Notes under the pieces: generated by a model | Database searches by the model: none | What the model saw: only the letters and a program-made list of their open reading frames with translations | What the model was told of the DNA's origin: nothing | From: Fodinicola feengrottensis | Lineage (GTDB): Bacteria; Actinomycetota; Actinomycetes; Mycobacteriales; HKI-0501 | Direction of reading: 5' to 3' | NCBI RefSeq assembly: GCF_010993775.1 | Contig: NZ_WOTO01000020.1 | Location: 62,001 to 126,000, forward strand | DNA length: 64,000 nt | Program-made: the position numbers and the translations under genes | In this document: one piece after another, positions 48,586 through 57,685 of the stretch | Layout of the letters: every line of letters begins with the position of its first letter | How positions within the stretch are numbered: position 1 is the stretch's first letter

Positions 48586-48945
48586 TCATGGACGGTCGCG
48601 CCGCCCGGCGCGAGGTTCCCGGTCCAGGCCGTTGCGGCCGAGCCAGATCCAGACCGACACGGTCAGCAACACCATCGCGAAGCCGAAGAGCAGGTCCTCC
48701 ACCGGCGCGTACGCGATCCGCCAACCGCCGAACAACCGCGGCTGCGCGTCCCCCAAGATGGCCGCCGGCGCGTAGACCACCATTCGCCGGCCGGTCAGGA
48801 TTCCGTTGATCAGCAACTGAAAACCAAGCGTGATCGCGTACGAGACCCACCACACCCGGCGGGTCACCAGCCGGGTCCGCAGCACGAAAAGATCGAGAAC
48901 GAGCACCACGCAGACGCCGATGACCGCGGCGATCGTGTACGTCAC
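48586..48945 (-). CDS. crtYd: Lycopene cyclase subunit, CrtYd type
   Basis: 119 residues from a GTG at 48945 overlapping the previous stop. Three helices; the conserved block RMVVYAPAAILGDAQPRLFG then APVEDLLFGFAMVLLTVSVW carries the P-(V/I)-E-(D/E)-L-L-F motif of heterodimeric bacterial lycopene cyclases. It works with CrtYc in the membrane to cyclise lycopene ends, linking to the carotenoid operon at 19-24 kb. Confidence 0.87.
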   Translation of the reverse strand: MTYTIAAVIGVCVVLVLDLFVLRTRLVTRRVWWVSYAITLGFQLLINGILTGRRMVVYAPAAILGDAQPRLFGGWRIAYAPVEDLLFGFAMVLLTVSVWIWLGRNGLDREPRAGRRDRP

Positions 48946-49275
48946 TCGTCGCCGGCCAGCCAGTGCGGCCTGACCGCCCGTACGGCCTCAAACCCCAGGA
49001 TCGCGCACGTCGGCACGATCACGAAGAAGAGCAGCTCCTCGATCGGCAGCCGACCGGGCAGCACGATCCCGGTCAGCTGCCCTCGGGTCGTACGACCAGT
49101 GGCCGGCCGCGATCGCCGCGATGTCCCAGAGTCCGAAGAGAATCAGCGTCGGCAGCAACGAAAGCACCAGCCGCCGCCAGCGCCGCAGGACATTCACCTT
49201 CAGCAGCGGCTCCAGCCAGAGCGCACCGATCAGGCACAAAACCAGCACGGCCACGTACGACAGCCGCAGCCACAT
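48942..49275 (-). CDS. crtYc: Lycopene cyclase subunit, CrtYc type, one frameshift
   Basis: The ATG at 49275 opens MWLRLSYVAVLVLCLIGALW. After AAIAAGHWSYDP the frame slips near 49085 and continues QLTGIVLPGRLPIEELLFFV then IVPTCAILGFEAVRAVRPHW. GRLPIEELLFF is the cyclase signature. About 111 residues. Stop and crtYd start overlap (GTGA). Confidence 0.87.
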
Positions 49276-49278
49276 GGG

Positions 49279-49683
49279 CTAGAAGCCGAGGGCTTGGGCG
49301 CGCCGCTTGATCTCGGTGCCGCGGTTCTCCGCCAGCGCCTGCGCGGGTGTGCCGGGCAGGCTGTCGTCCGCGGTGAAGAGCCAGCGGATGATCTCTTCGT
49401 CGTCAAAGCGAGCGTCATCCAGCAGCGTCAGCACCCCCGACACGTGCTTGACGACCACCCCGTCACCAATCAGCTGCGCGGGCACCTGCATGAACCCGCC
49501 ACGGCGGACAGCAACCAGCTTGCGGTCTCGAATGAGTTGGTGGACTCGGTTGACGGGAATCTTCAGCAGCTCGGCCACGTCCGGCAGCGGTAACCACTGC
49601 GCTGGCTCGCCGACACTGCCCGGTACGGGATCGGCCGAATCCGGCATAACCGTCGAATCCGGCCGGGAAACCTCGGCATTCAT
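49279..49683 (-). CDS. Rv2175c-family DNA-binding protein
   Basis: 134 residues, intact, ATG at 49683 after AAGG. An unstructured N-terminus with Ser/Thr (SRPDSTVMPDSADP) precedes a winged-helix-like domain (WLPLPDVAELLKIPVNRVHQ, LIRDRKLVAVRRGG). In mycobacteria Rv2175c is phosphorylated by PknL near its N-terminus, which lowers DNA binding. The divergent pknL gene 87 bases away reproduces that arrangement. Confidence 0.92.
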   Translation of the reverse strand: MNAEVSRPDSTVMPDSADPVPGSVGEPAQWLPLPDVAELLKIPVNRVHQLIRDRKLVAVRRGGFMQVPAQLIGDGVVVKHVSGVLTLLDDARFDDEEIIRWLFTADDSLPGTPAQALAENRGTEIKRRAQALGF

Positions 49684-49770
49684 ACGTTCACCTTGCCATA
49701 AGCACATTCGCTCAGTAACAGGCGCGCGGCGTGTCGAGACGGCTGTCGACCCCGCCCGTATCCTGAGCGG

Positions 49771-51745
49771 GTGAACAAGACGGTCGCCGATCCCCTCCTC
49801 GGGGCGGTGCTGGAAGAGCGCTATCGCGTCCGCGGGATGATCGCCCGCGGTGGGATGGCGACCGTCTACCACGCTCTGGACGAGCGGCTGGAGCGTACGG
49901 TCGCGGTCAAGGTCATCCACCCCGCGTATGCCACCGACCCGTCCTTCGTGGAGCGGTTCGGCCGGGAGGCGCGCAGCATCGCCCGGTTGTCCCACCCGAA
50001 CGTGGTGGCCGTCTACGACCAGGGCAGCCACAACGGGCTCGCGTTCCTGGTGATGGAGTATGTGCCGGGTCGTACGCTGCGCCAGCTGCTCACCGAGCGC
50101 GGCAAGCTGGCCCCGGAAGAGGCCATCGGCGTGCTCGGGCCGCTGCTGTCGGCGCTGGCCGCCGCGCACCGGGTCGGCATGGTGCACCGGGACGTGAAGC
50201 CGGAGAACGTGCTGCTCAGCACCGACGGCACGGTCAAGGTGGCGGACTTCGGGCTGGCCCGGATCGCGGAGTCCAGCCGGGCCACCTCGACCAAGGGCGT
50301 CATGTTCGGCACCGTGGCGTATGTGGCGCCGGAGATCGTCACGGTCGGTACGGCCGACCCACGCGCCGATGTGTACGCGGCCGGCATCGTGCTCTTCGAG
50401 ATGCTCACCGGCCAGCCGCCCTATCGCGGCGAGACGCCGGTTTCGGTGGCTTATCAACACGTGCACGCCGAGATGCCAGCGCCCTCAGAGCGGACCAAGG
50501 GGGTGCCGTACGCGCTAGATGACCTGGTGTTGCACGCCACCCGCCGGGAGCCTGGCGCCCGCCCGCCCGAACGACGCCGGCGTGATGCTGGCCGAGCTCC
50601 GGGACGTGGTCAGCGACCTCGCGATGACGGCCGTGCCGCCGGCCATCGAGCCGCCGGCGCCCCGCTGGGAGATGCCCACCGAGGCGGTGCCGCGGGCCAA
50701 CCTGGTCTCCAGCCCGCCGGCCGCCACCAACGCCCCCGAAAATCCGAGCGCCACCGGATCTGCCGGGGGCGCTGTGTCCGCGCACGCGCCCGTCCCCGAG
50801 CCGTACAGCTATGACGAAGCCCCCCAGCGCGCCGCCGCGGCTGAGCGCGCTGCTCAACGCCATCCCGCCGCAGCGCCGGCGGCTGATGGTCATCGCGGTG
50901 ATCGCGGTGCTGGCGCTGTTTGTGGCCGTCTTCGGGTGGTGGCTCGGCGCCGGGCGGTACGTGGCCGCGCCGAGCGTGGTGGGGCTGACCAAACAGGCCG
51001 CCGAGACCAGGCTGCACGGCGGCGGGTTCGAGGTCGGCTACGACACCCCCCAGTTCAGCGAGAAAGTCGCCAAGGACGCGGTGATCAGCCAGGATCCGGA
51101 CGGCGGCGGCGACGTGGTCGGCGGCGGCACGATCACGCTGGTGCTGTCCAAGGGCCCGGAGCGGTACGGCGTGCCCAACGTGGTCAACCAGCCGCAGGCC
51201 GCCGCGGTCTCGGCATTACAGAACCTGCACCTGAACGCGCAGGTCACGCAGGCGTACGACAGCAAGATCGCGGCCGGCAACGTGGTGTCGACGGACCCGC
51301 CGGCGGGGACCCAGCTGCACCGGGACAGCAACGTCAAGGTGGTCGTCAGCAAGGGCGCCCAGCCGGTCCAGCTGCCGAGCCTGATCGGCCAGGGCTACAG
51401 CAGGGCCAGCAGCACGCTCAGCGACCTCGGGCTGAAGGTGACCGTCAAGCGCGAGTTCAACGCCACGTCGCCGGCCGGCACCGTGCTCGCGCAGGATCCG
51501 GGCGCATCCACGGTGGCCAAGGGCAGCACGGTCACGCTCACCGTGAGCAAGGGCCCGAACGTCGTCACCGTCCCGGACGTGCGCGGCCTCTCTCGGCCGC
51601 CGACGCGAGCGCGAAGATTCGACAGGCCGGGCTGGTGCCACAGATCCAGACCCTCCCGGGCGGCGGCGGACAGGTCTTCAACACCTCACCCGCGCCCGGC
51701 AGCCAGGTGGCCCCAGGCAGCACCGTCAATTTGTACGTTTTCTAG
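49771..51745 (+). CDS. pknL: Serine/threonine protein kinase with PASTA domains, frameshifted
   Basis: The GTG at 49771 opens the kinase: glycine loop MIARGGMATVYHAL, Lys in TVAVKVIHPAY, HRDVKPENVLL, DFGLARIAESS and MFGTVAYVAPEI. A Pro/Ala juxtamembrane linker is followed by a membrane helix near residue 370 (LMVIAVIAVLALFVAVFGWW) and four extracellular PASTA repeats (SVVGLTKQAAETRL; PNVVNQPQAAAVSALQ; PSLIGQGYSRASSTL; PDVRGLS). Frame slips lie near 50565, 50830 and 51590. About 657 residues. PASTA domains sense cell-wall fragments; the substrate Rv2175c is encoded next door. Confidence 0.92.
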
Positions 51746-51994
51746 TTTAATTCGGCATTCCGGGGCTATTTCCGCTGCCAATTGCTGAGAGTCGACTGAG
51801 CGCGTCAAGCACACCTAGGAGTTTTCCCCCACGATAGAGACGCTCCACTCCTACTACGGGTGGAGAGCGATGTAAGCCCGAGGGGTGGCGTACTCATCAC
51901 GCCGCGCTGAGACAATTCCATAAGACCAGCTCGAATGCCGGTGCGTGCCGCCGAATCCCACGTCAACGATGACGATAGAAGAAAGCATCCATCC

Positions 51995-54900
51995 ATGTCC
52001 TTCCTCGCCAGGCTGAGCCTCGCTTACCGCAGTCTCGTCGCGATCGTCGCCATCGCCGTGCTCGGCTTTGGCGTGTGGGCTGTGCCACAGCTGAAACAGC
52101 AGCTGTTTCCGGATTTGAGCTTTCCCGCGGTCAGCATCTCGACCGCCTATCCGGGCGCCACGCCGACCATCGTCGAGCAGCAGGTGTCCATCCCGATCGA
52201 ACAGGCGGTTCGCGGCGCGAAAGGGGCGAACAGCGTCACCTCCACCTCGAGTGCTGGTTTTTCCAGCGTTCAGGTGGAATTCGACTTCGGCACCGACATT
52301 GACAAGGCCGTCGACGAGCTGCGCGGCGATGTGGCCAAGATTTCCCAGCAGCTGCCGCAGAACCTGGATCCACAGATTCTTTCCGGCAGCACCGACAGCA
52401 TTCCGGTGGTGGTGCTCGCGGCCACCAGCAGCAGCGGTGACCAGCAGGCGTTGGCCCAGCGGATCAAAAACAACGTGCTGCCCGACCTGCAGGGAATTCC
52501 GGGCGTACGGGAAGCCAACCTTTCCGGCGTACGGGACCAGCAGGTCACCATCACGCTTGACAAGAAGAAGATGGACGACCACGAGGTGTCGGAAAGCTCG
52601 GTGCTGAGCGCGCTTTCCGCGAACGGCATCAACGCGCCGGGGGGTTCCCTTACCAGCGACGGGAAAACGTACTCCATTTCGGTGGGTACGAGTTTTGGCT
52701 CGGTCAGCGACATCGCGAACCTCTACATCACCCGTAACCCGAAAACGCCGACCGGTGGCGGCCTGTCGGGCATCGGCCTGGGCGGCCTGAACCTGCCCGC
52801 CGGCCTCGGCGGGTTGGGCGGTCTCGGTGGCCTTGGCGGCCTGCCCGGCGGTGGACTACCGGGCGGCGGATTTCCGGGTGGTGGTGGTCACCCCAGTGGT
52901 GGGTCCGTCGCGGCCGCCGGCATCGCCCCCCCCGACGCCCAGCCACTCGGTGCCGCCGACCTGCGGCCCCGGCACGCTGCCGGTGACCCCGACGCCGGTT
53001 CCGTCCGGCTCCCCCTCGTGCGCGCTGTCGCCCACTCCGTCGCTGAAGAGCTCGGCTTCCACACCCGCCACCACCCCGGCTTCCACTCCGGTGGATCCGA
53101 CGCCGTTGCCGCACCCCAGCAGCCCGAAGGTGGCTCCTGCCGCGTACGTGCAGTCGCTCCCGCAGGCCGGCCGGGGGGAGGTGCCGGCGCGGCCGGTGCT
53201 GGCGCCGGTGCCGCTGGCGCGGCCGGGGGCGGTGACCCGCGGGCGGCCGTACGCCTCGGCGACGTCGCCACCGTCAGCCAGTCCGACACCGACGCGACCT
53301 CGTTGACGCGTACGAACGGCAAGCCCAGCCTGGGCATCTCCGTCACCGCCACCGCCACCGGCAACGCGGTGCAGATCTCCAACACCATCCGGGACCGTAC
53401 GAAGGACTTGGAAAGCAAGGCCGGCGGCGACCTGACCGTCATCTTCGACCAGGCGCCGTCCGTCCAGCAGTCCATCAACGACCTCGGCACCGAAGGCGTG
53501 CTCGGCCTGGTCTTCGCCGTCGTCGTGATCCTGATTTTCCTGCTGTCGCTGCGATCCACCCTGGTCACAGCGGTGTCCATCCCGATGTCGGTGATGATCG
53601 CGCTGATCGCGCTGTGGGCCGGCGGCTATTCGCTGAACCTGCTCACCCTCGGCGCCCTCACCATCGCCGTCGGACGAGTCGTCGACGACTCGATCGTGGT
53701 GCTGGAGAACATCAAACGACATCTCTCGTACGGCGAGGAGAGACAGCAAGCCGTCCTCGGCGGCGTCCGTGAGGTGGCCGCCGCGGTCACCGCGTCCACC
53801 CTCACCACGGTCGCGGTTTTCCTGCCCATCGCCTTCGTCGGTGGCATCGTCGGGCAGCTGTTCGCACCCTTCGGCGTCACCGTCACGGTCGCGCTGATCG
53901 CGTCGCTGCTGGTGTCGCTGACGGTCGTACCAGTGCTCGCGTACTGGTTCCTGCGGCCGCCCAAGGGCAGCGCCGACGACGTGGCCGCGGCCCGTGAGAA
54001 GGCCGAGGCCAAGGAGCGCCGGGGCATCCTCCCGCGTACCTATGTGCCAGTCCTGCGCTTCACTCTGCGGCACCGGTTCCTCACCCTCGCGGTGGCGCTG
54101 CTGCTGTTCGTCGGCACCCTCGCGATGTATCCGTTCCTGAAGACCAGCTTCCTGGGCAGCGAGGGACAGAACACCTTCTCGATCAGCCAGGAGCTGCCGG
54201 TCGGCACCGCGCTGAACGTCACCGACGCGGCCGCCCGCAAGGTCGAGCAGGTGCTGCACGACACCAAGGGCATCGAGTCGTACCAGGTCAGCATCGGTGG
54301 CGGTGGAGGTGGCGGCTTCTTCGGCGGCGGCGGTGGGGTGACCAACGCCAGCTACAGCGTCAGCACGGCCGAGAACGCCGACCAGGATGCGATCCAGGCG
54401 GCCGTACGGGCCGGTGTCGCGAAGCAGACCGGCGTCGGCAAGGTCACCATCAACGGCGGCCGCGGCGGCGGCACCTCGTCGGCACTGTCCGTACAGGTCA
54501 CCGCGGCCGACGACGCCGTGCTGCGGACGGCCACCAACCAGGTGCAGCAGGCGATGACGGGCATCCCCGGCACGGCGGACCTGACCAGCAGCACTCTCGC
54601 ACCGACCTCCCCGCAGGTCGACGTCAAGGTGAACCGACAGGTCGCGGCCACCCGCGGGCTCACTGACCAGCAGGTCGCGCAGCTGGTCAGCGCCGCTTTC
54701 GACGGCACCAAGGTGACTACCTTCACGGTCAGCGACAGTCAGGAGAACGTGGTCGTACGCACGGTCGCCAAGCCGGCGGACATCGACGCGCTGCGCAACC
54801 TGGTGCTGACCACCGCGTACGGCGACATCAAGCTCGGCGAGGTCGCTTCGGTCAACATCGTCAACGCGCCGAACGAGATCAACCGTACGGACGGCGAACG

Positions 54901-55807
54901 GACGGCCACCGTCACCGCGAACACCACCGGTGACAACCTCGGCAAGATCAACGTCGACCTCAACAACCGGCTGAAGGCGCTCAAGCTGCCGGCCGGCGCG
55001 AGCTACTCGATCGGTGGCGTGAGCAAGGACCAGGCGGACGCCTTCGGCAACCTCGGGCTCGCCCTGGTCGCCGCGATCGTGCTGGTCTTCCTGGTCATGC
55101 TGGCCGCCTTCCGCAGCCTCATCCAGCCGCTGATCCTGCTGGTCTCGATCCCCTTCGCGGCCACTGGCGCGCTCGGGTTGCTGCTGATCACCGGCATTCC
55201 GCTGGGGCTGCCGGCGATCATCGGGTTGCTGATGCTGATCGGCATCGTGGTCACCAACGCCATCGTGCTGATCGACCTCATCAACAAGTACAGATCCGAC
55301 GGCCTCGACATCCGGGACGCCATCCTGGAAGGCGGCCGGCACCGGCTCCGGCCGATCCTGATGACCGCGGTCGCCACGATCTGCGCGCTGACGCCGATGG
55401 CGATCGGGCTGACCGGCGGCGGGGCCTTCATCTCGCAGCCGCTCGCGGTGGTCGTGATCGGCGGCCTGGTCACCTCGACGCTGCTGACGCTGGTGCTCGT
55501 ACCGGTGCTCTACTCGATCGTCGAGGGCTTCAAGGCGCGGCGGGCCCGGAAGAAGGCCGCCCGGGCCGCGCGTCGCGGTGGTCCCACTCCGCCGCCGACT
55601 GCTCCTGAGCAGCTTGTGCCGGCGATGGCCGGGCCTCCTGGGTGGGAGACCGCTGAGCAGTCTTTCGCTCCGCCTGCCGCTCCCGCTCCCGTGGTGGGCA
55701 ATGGGCAGCTGACGGACGCTCAGGCTCGGGCGATCAATCAGGTCCTCAACAATCCGCATCGACCGGGTGAGGAGGGCGACACTGCCGAGTTGCCACCGAC
55801 GAGGTAG
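51995..55807 (+). CDS. RND-family (AcrB/HAE1-like) transporter
   Basis: About 1270 residues. The start MSFLARLSLAYRSLVAIVAI is followed by QQLFPDLSFPAVSISTAYPG. Two sets of helices frame two large external domains (FAVVVILIFLLSLRSTLVTA and LVAAIVLVFLVMLAAFRSLI), with the relay region TIAVGRVVDDSIVVLENIKR in TM4. A Gly-rich stretch near residue 275 (GGLGGLGGLGGLPGGG) leads into about 115 residues that read poorly. Between a C8 run (about 52926) and a G6 run (about 53172) another frame gives a Pro/Ser/Thr linker (see findings). The cytoplasmic tail is Pro/Ala-rich. Proton-driven export of lipids or drugs is likely. Confidence 0.9.
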   Translation: MSFLARLSLAYRSLVAIVAIAVLGFGVWAVPQLKQQLFPDLSFPAVSISTAYPGATPTIVEQQVSIPIEQAVRGAKGANSVTSTSSAGFSSVQVEFDFGTDIDKAVDELRGDVAKISQQLPQNLDPQILSGSTDSIPVVVLAATSSSGDQQALAQRIKNNVLPDLQGIPGVREANLSGVRDQQVTITLDKKKMDDHEVSESSVLSALSANGINAPGGSLTSDGKTYSISVGTSFGSVSDIANLYITRNPKTPTGGGLSGIGLGGLNLPAGLGGLGGLGGLGGLPGGGLPGGGFPGGGGHPSGGSVAAAGIAPPDAQPLGAADLRPRHAAGDPDAGSVRLPLVRAVAHSVAEELGFHTRHHPGFHSGGSDAVAAPQQPEGGSCRVRAVAPAGRPGGGAGAAGAGAGAAGAAGGGDPRAAVRLGDVATVSQSDTDATSLTRTNGKPSLGISVTATATGNAVQISNTIRDRTKDLESKAGGDLTVIFDQAPSVQQSINDLGTEGVLGLVFAVVVILIFLLSLRSTLVTAVSIPMSVMIALIALWAGGYSLNLLTLGALTIAVGRVVDDSIVVLENIKRHLSYGEERQQAVLGGVREVAAAVTASTLTTVAVFLPIAFVGGIVGQLFAPFGVTVTVALIASLLVSLTVVPVLAYWFLRPPKGSADDVAAAREKAEAKERRGILPRTYVPVLRFTLRHRFLTLAVALLLFVGTLAMYPFLKTSFLGSEGQNTFSISQELPVGTALNVTDAAARKVEQVLHDTKGIESYQVSIGGGGGGGFFGGGGGVTNASYSVSTAENADQDAIQAAVRAGVAKQTGVGKVTINGGRGGGTSSALSVQVTAADDAVLRTATNQVQQAMTGIPGTADLTSSTLAPTSPQVDVKVNRQVAATRGLTDQQVAQLVSAAFDGTKVTTFTVSDSQENVVVRTVAKPADIDALRNLVLTTAYGDIKLGEVASVNIVNAPNEINRTDGERTATVTANTTGDNLGKINVDLNNRLKALKLPAGASYSIGGVSKDQADAFGNLGLALVAAIVLVFLVMLAAFRSLIQPLILLVSIPFAATGALGLLLITGIPLGLPAIIGLLMLIGIVVTNAIVLIDLINKYRSDGLDIRDAILEGGRHRLRPILMTAVATICALTPMAIGLTGGGAFISQPLAVVVIGGLVTSTLLTLVLVPVLYSIVEGFKARRARKKAARAARRGGPTPPPTAPEQLVPAMAGPPGWETAEQSFAPPAAPAPVVGNGQLTDAQARAINQVLNNPHRPGEEGDTAELPPTR

Positions 55808-55817
55808 AGTCGCGGTC

Positions 55818-55889
55818 ATGCGATTTTGGTACGGCTATTTTCGACCGCCCGGTGCCGACCGGGTGGCGGAGCGCGGCGTGCCGCGTTAG
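55818..55889 (+). CDS. Aromatic-rich leader peptide of the DAHP synthase attenuator
   Basis: A 23-codon ORF begins MRFWYGYFRPPG: five of the first eight residues are Phe, Trp or Tyr. It starts ten bases after the RND stop and is followed by GC hairpins (CCGCCCGGT/ACCGGGTGGCGG at about 55845-55870, and CGCGGC/GCCGCG) and then an intrinsic terminator ahead of the DAHP synthase gene. This is the layout of ribosome-mediated attenuation: stalling at the aromatic codons when charged tRNA is low would favour readthrough. Confidence 0.75.
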   Translation: MRFWYGYFRPPGADRVAERGVPR

Positions 55890-55907
55890 CCCACCACCCT
55901 TATATTG

Positions 55908-55939
55908 AGCCCCGGGCCCCACTGGCCCGGGGCTTTTTT
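55908..55939 (+). terminator. Attenuator terminator ahead of DAHP synthase
   Basis: AGCCCCGGGCC and GGCCCGGGGCT form a perfect 11-base stem with loop CCACT, followed by T5. It lies between the leader peptide stop (55889) and the DAHP synthase start (55961). So it either ends the RND transcript or acts as a regulated attenuator. Confidence 0.88.
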
Positions 55940-55960
55940 ATGTCAGGAGTGGACAGAACA

Positions 55961-56992
55961 ATGGTTATCGTCATGAGCCCCGATGCGGGCGAAAACGACC
56001 TCGCCGAGGTCGTCAGCAATATCGAGGCGGCCGGCGGGCACGCTTTCGTGTCGCGCGGTGTCGCTCGTACGATCGTCGGCGTGGTGGCCGGCGAGGAAGT
56101 GCTGGAAAACCTTCAGGTGCACGCGCTTCCCGGTGTCGCTGACGTGGTGCGGATTACCGCGCCGTACAAACTGATCAGCCGGGAAAACCATTCACAAAGA
56201 TCCGTCATCCGCGTCGGCGGCGTACCCATCGGCCCCGGCACGGTCACCTTGATCGCCGGCCCCTGCGCCGTCGAAACCCCCGAACAAACCCTCGAAGCCG
56301 CCCAAATGGCCATCGCCGCCGGCGCCTCCTTGTTGCGCGGCGGCGCTTTCAAGCCGCGTACTTCCCCCTACGCCTTCCAGGGCCTGGGCGTCCGCGGCCT
56401 GGAGATCCTTTCCGACGTACGCGCCGAAACCGGCCTCCCCATCGTCACCGAAGTGATGGACGCGTCCGATGTGGACGTGGTCGCCGCGCACGCTGACATG
56501 CTGCAAATCGGCACCCGCAACATGCAGAACTTCGGCCTCCTGCAAGCGGTTGGCTCGGTCGGAAAGCCCGTCATGCTCAAGCGCGGTTTGACCGCCACGT
56601 ACGAGGAATGGCTGATGGCCGCCGAATACATCGCGCAGCGCGGAAACCTGGACATTGTTCTCTGTGAGCGCGGCGTACGCTCCTTCGAACCCGCCATCCG
56701 CAACATGCTCGACGTTTCGGCCGTACCGATGATCCAATCCCTTTCGCACCTGCCGATCATCGTCGACCCCTCCCACGCCGCCGGCCGCCGCGACCTCGTC
56801 ATCCCGCTGGCCCGCGCCGGCCTCGCCGCCGGCGCCGACGCCGTCATGGTCGACCTCCACCCCCACCCAGAGTCCGCCCGCTGCGACGGCCCCCAAGCCC
56901 TCACCCGTGACGAACTGCCCGCCTTGGCCTCCGCCGTCCGTACAATGGCCGCCGCCACTGACCGTACGGTCGCCGTCCCCGTACCAGCCTGA
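55961..56992 (+). CDS. aroF: 3-deoxy-7-phosphoheptulonate synthase (AroA-beta type with ferredoxin-like domain)
   Basis: First enzyme of the shikimate pathway (PEP + erythrose-4-phosphate). The ATG at 55961 has GGAG 12 bases upstream; in-frame ATGs at 55940 and 55973 are alternatives. The N-terminal ferredoxin-like regulatory domain (MVIVMSPDAGENDLAEVVSN) binds aromatic acids in homologues. The barrel has VTLIAGPCAVETPEQ, SLLRGGAFKPRTSPYAFQG, LQIGTRNMQNFGLL, MLKRGLTATYEEWL and IIVDPSHAAGRRD. 343 residues, intact. Feedback in the protein plus an attenuator in the mRNA would give two layers of control. Confidence 0.93.
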   Translation: MVIVMSPDAGENDLAEVVSNIEAAGGHAFVSRGVARTIVGVVAGEEVLENLQVHALPGVADVVRITAPYKLISRENHSQRSVIRVGGVPIGPGTVTLIAGPCAVETPEQTLEAAQMAIAAGASLLRGGAFKPRTSPYAFQGLGVRGLEILSDVRAETGLPIVTEVMDASDVDVVAAHADMLQIGTRNMQNFGLLQAVGSVGKPVMLKRGLTATYEEWLMAAEYIAQRGNLDIVLCERGVRSFEPAIRNMLDVSAVPMIQSLSHLPIIVDPSHAAGRRDLVIPLARAGLAAGADAVMVDLHPHPESARCDGPQALTRDELPALASAVRTMAAATDRTVAVPVPA

Positions 56993-57088
56993 CTGTTTTC
57001 CTTGGTTCGGGCGCCACAATTCTTTGGCGTCCGAACCTTTTTCTTGCAGCCACAGCAATGCTCGTACGGTGGAATCGAAGGTGAGTTC

Positions 57089-57577
57089 GTGAAAGTCGAC
57101 GACTGTCACCGGCTGACCGAGCCAATCGCAAGTCTGCAACGTGTCGTGGACCTCGCTCCAAGAACCGTGATCTTCGATGTCGAGCCGCTCGTCGCGTACT
57201 GGGACACCGACGAAGCCGCTCTGCGCGCTGGCGTCAAATCTGCGCTTGAGGCGATGGCGACGATGCCGACGGCGCTGACAGTCTGTTTCGCCACCAATTC
57301 TCGCAGGCGCCTAACTGTCGCACCCGCGCATCCTGGTATTTCCGTCTCGTACGTGGCATCTGCCTTCAAGCCGTTCCGAACGGCTCTGTTTCGCGGCCTT
57401 CCACGGCCTGGAGTTGTCGTCGGCGATCAGATCGCGACCGACGGCGTTCTCGCTTGGCGGCTCGGATTTACTTTCATCCACTACCGCCCGATCCTCGCTG
57501 CCGCACCAGTCGGCCCGAAAATCATGAACGGCCTGGGCCAGGCCTTCCGCCCGTTCCTCTTCACGGCCAAAGGCTGA
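57089..57577 (+). CDS. HAD-superfamily-like hydrolase, YqeG type
   Basis: 162 residues from a GTG at 57089 (AAGG upstream). Motif I is VIFDVEPLVAYWD, where the usual DxD reads D-V-E; motif II is CFATNSRRR, motif III a Lys in SAFKPFRTAL and motif IV VVVGDQIATDGVLAWRLGFT. The layout matches the YqeG/PGP phosphatase branch. Replacement of the second Asp by Glu raises doubt about catalysis. No operon partner. Confidence 0.72.
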   Translation: MKVDDCHRLTEPIASLQRVVDLAPRTVIFDVEPLVAYWDTDEAALRAGVKSALEAMATMPTALTVCFATNSRRRLTVAPAHPGISVSYVASAFKPFRTALFRGLPRPGVVVGDQIATDGVLAWRLGFTFIHYRPILAAAPVGPKIMNGLGQAFRPFLFTAKG

Positions 57578-57685
57578 TCACTTGATGAGAGGTCCTGATA
57601 AACGGCCACCGGCTCACCTTCCCTTGGTCATGTCTTTCCTAGCCGACTTCCGCGGGTGGTTTCCAGCTTAGGCAAGCCTATTGGC

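Noticed and set aside
52856..55819. A 987-codon open frame on the minus strand opposite the RND transporter
   Set aside because: The plus strand carries a well-matched RND protein here. The antisense frame is Arg/Asp/Gly-rich low-complexity text caused by G/C third positions and has no family features.
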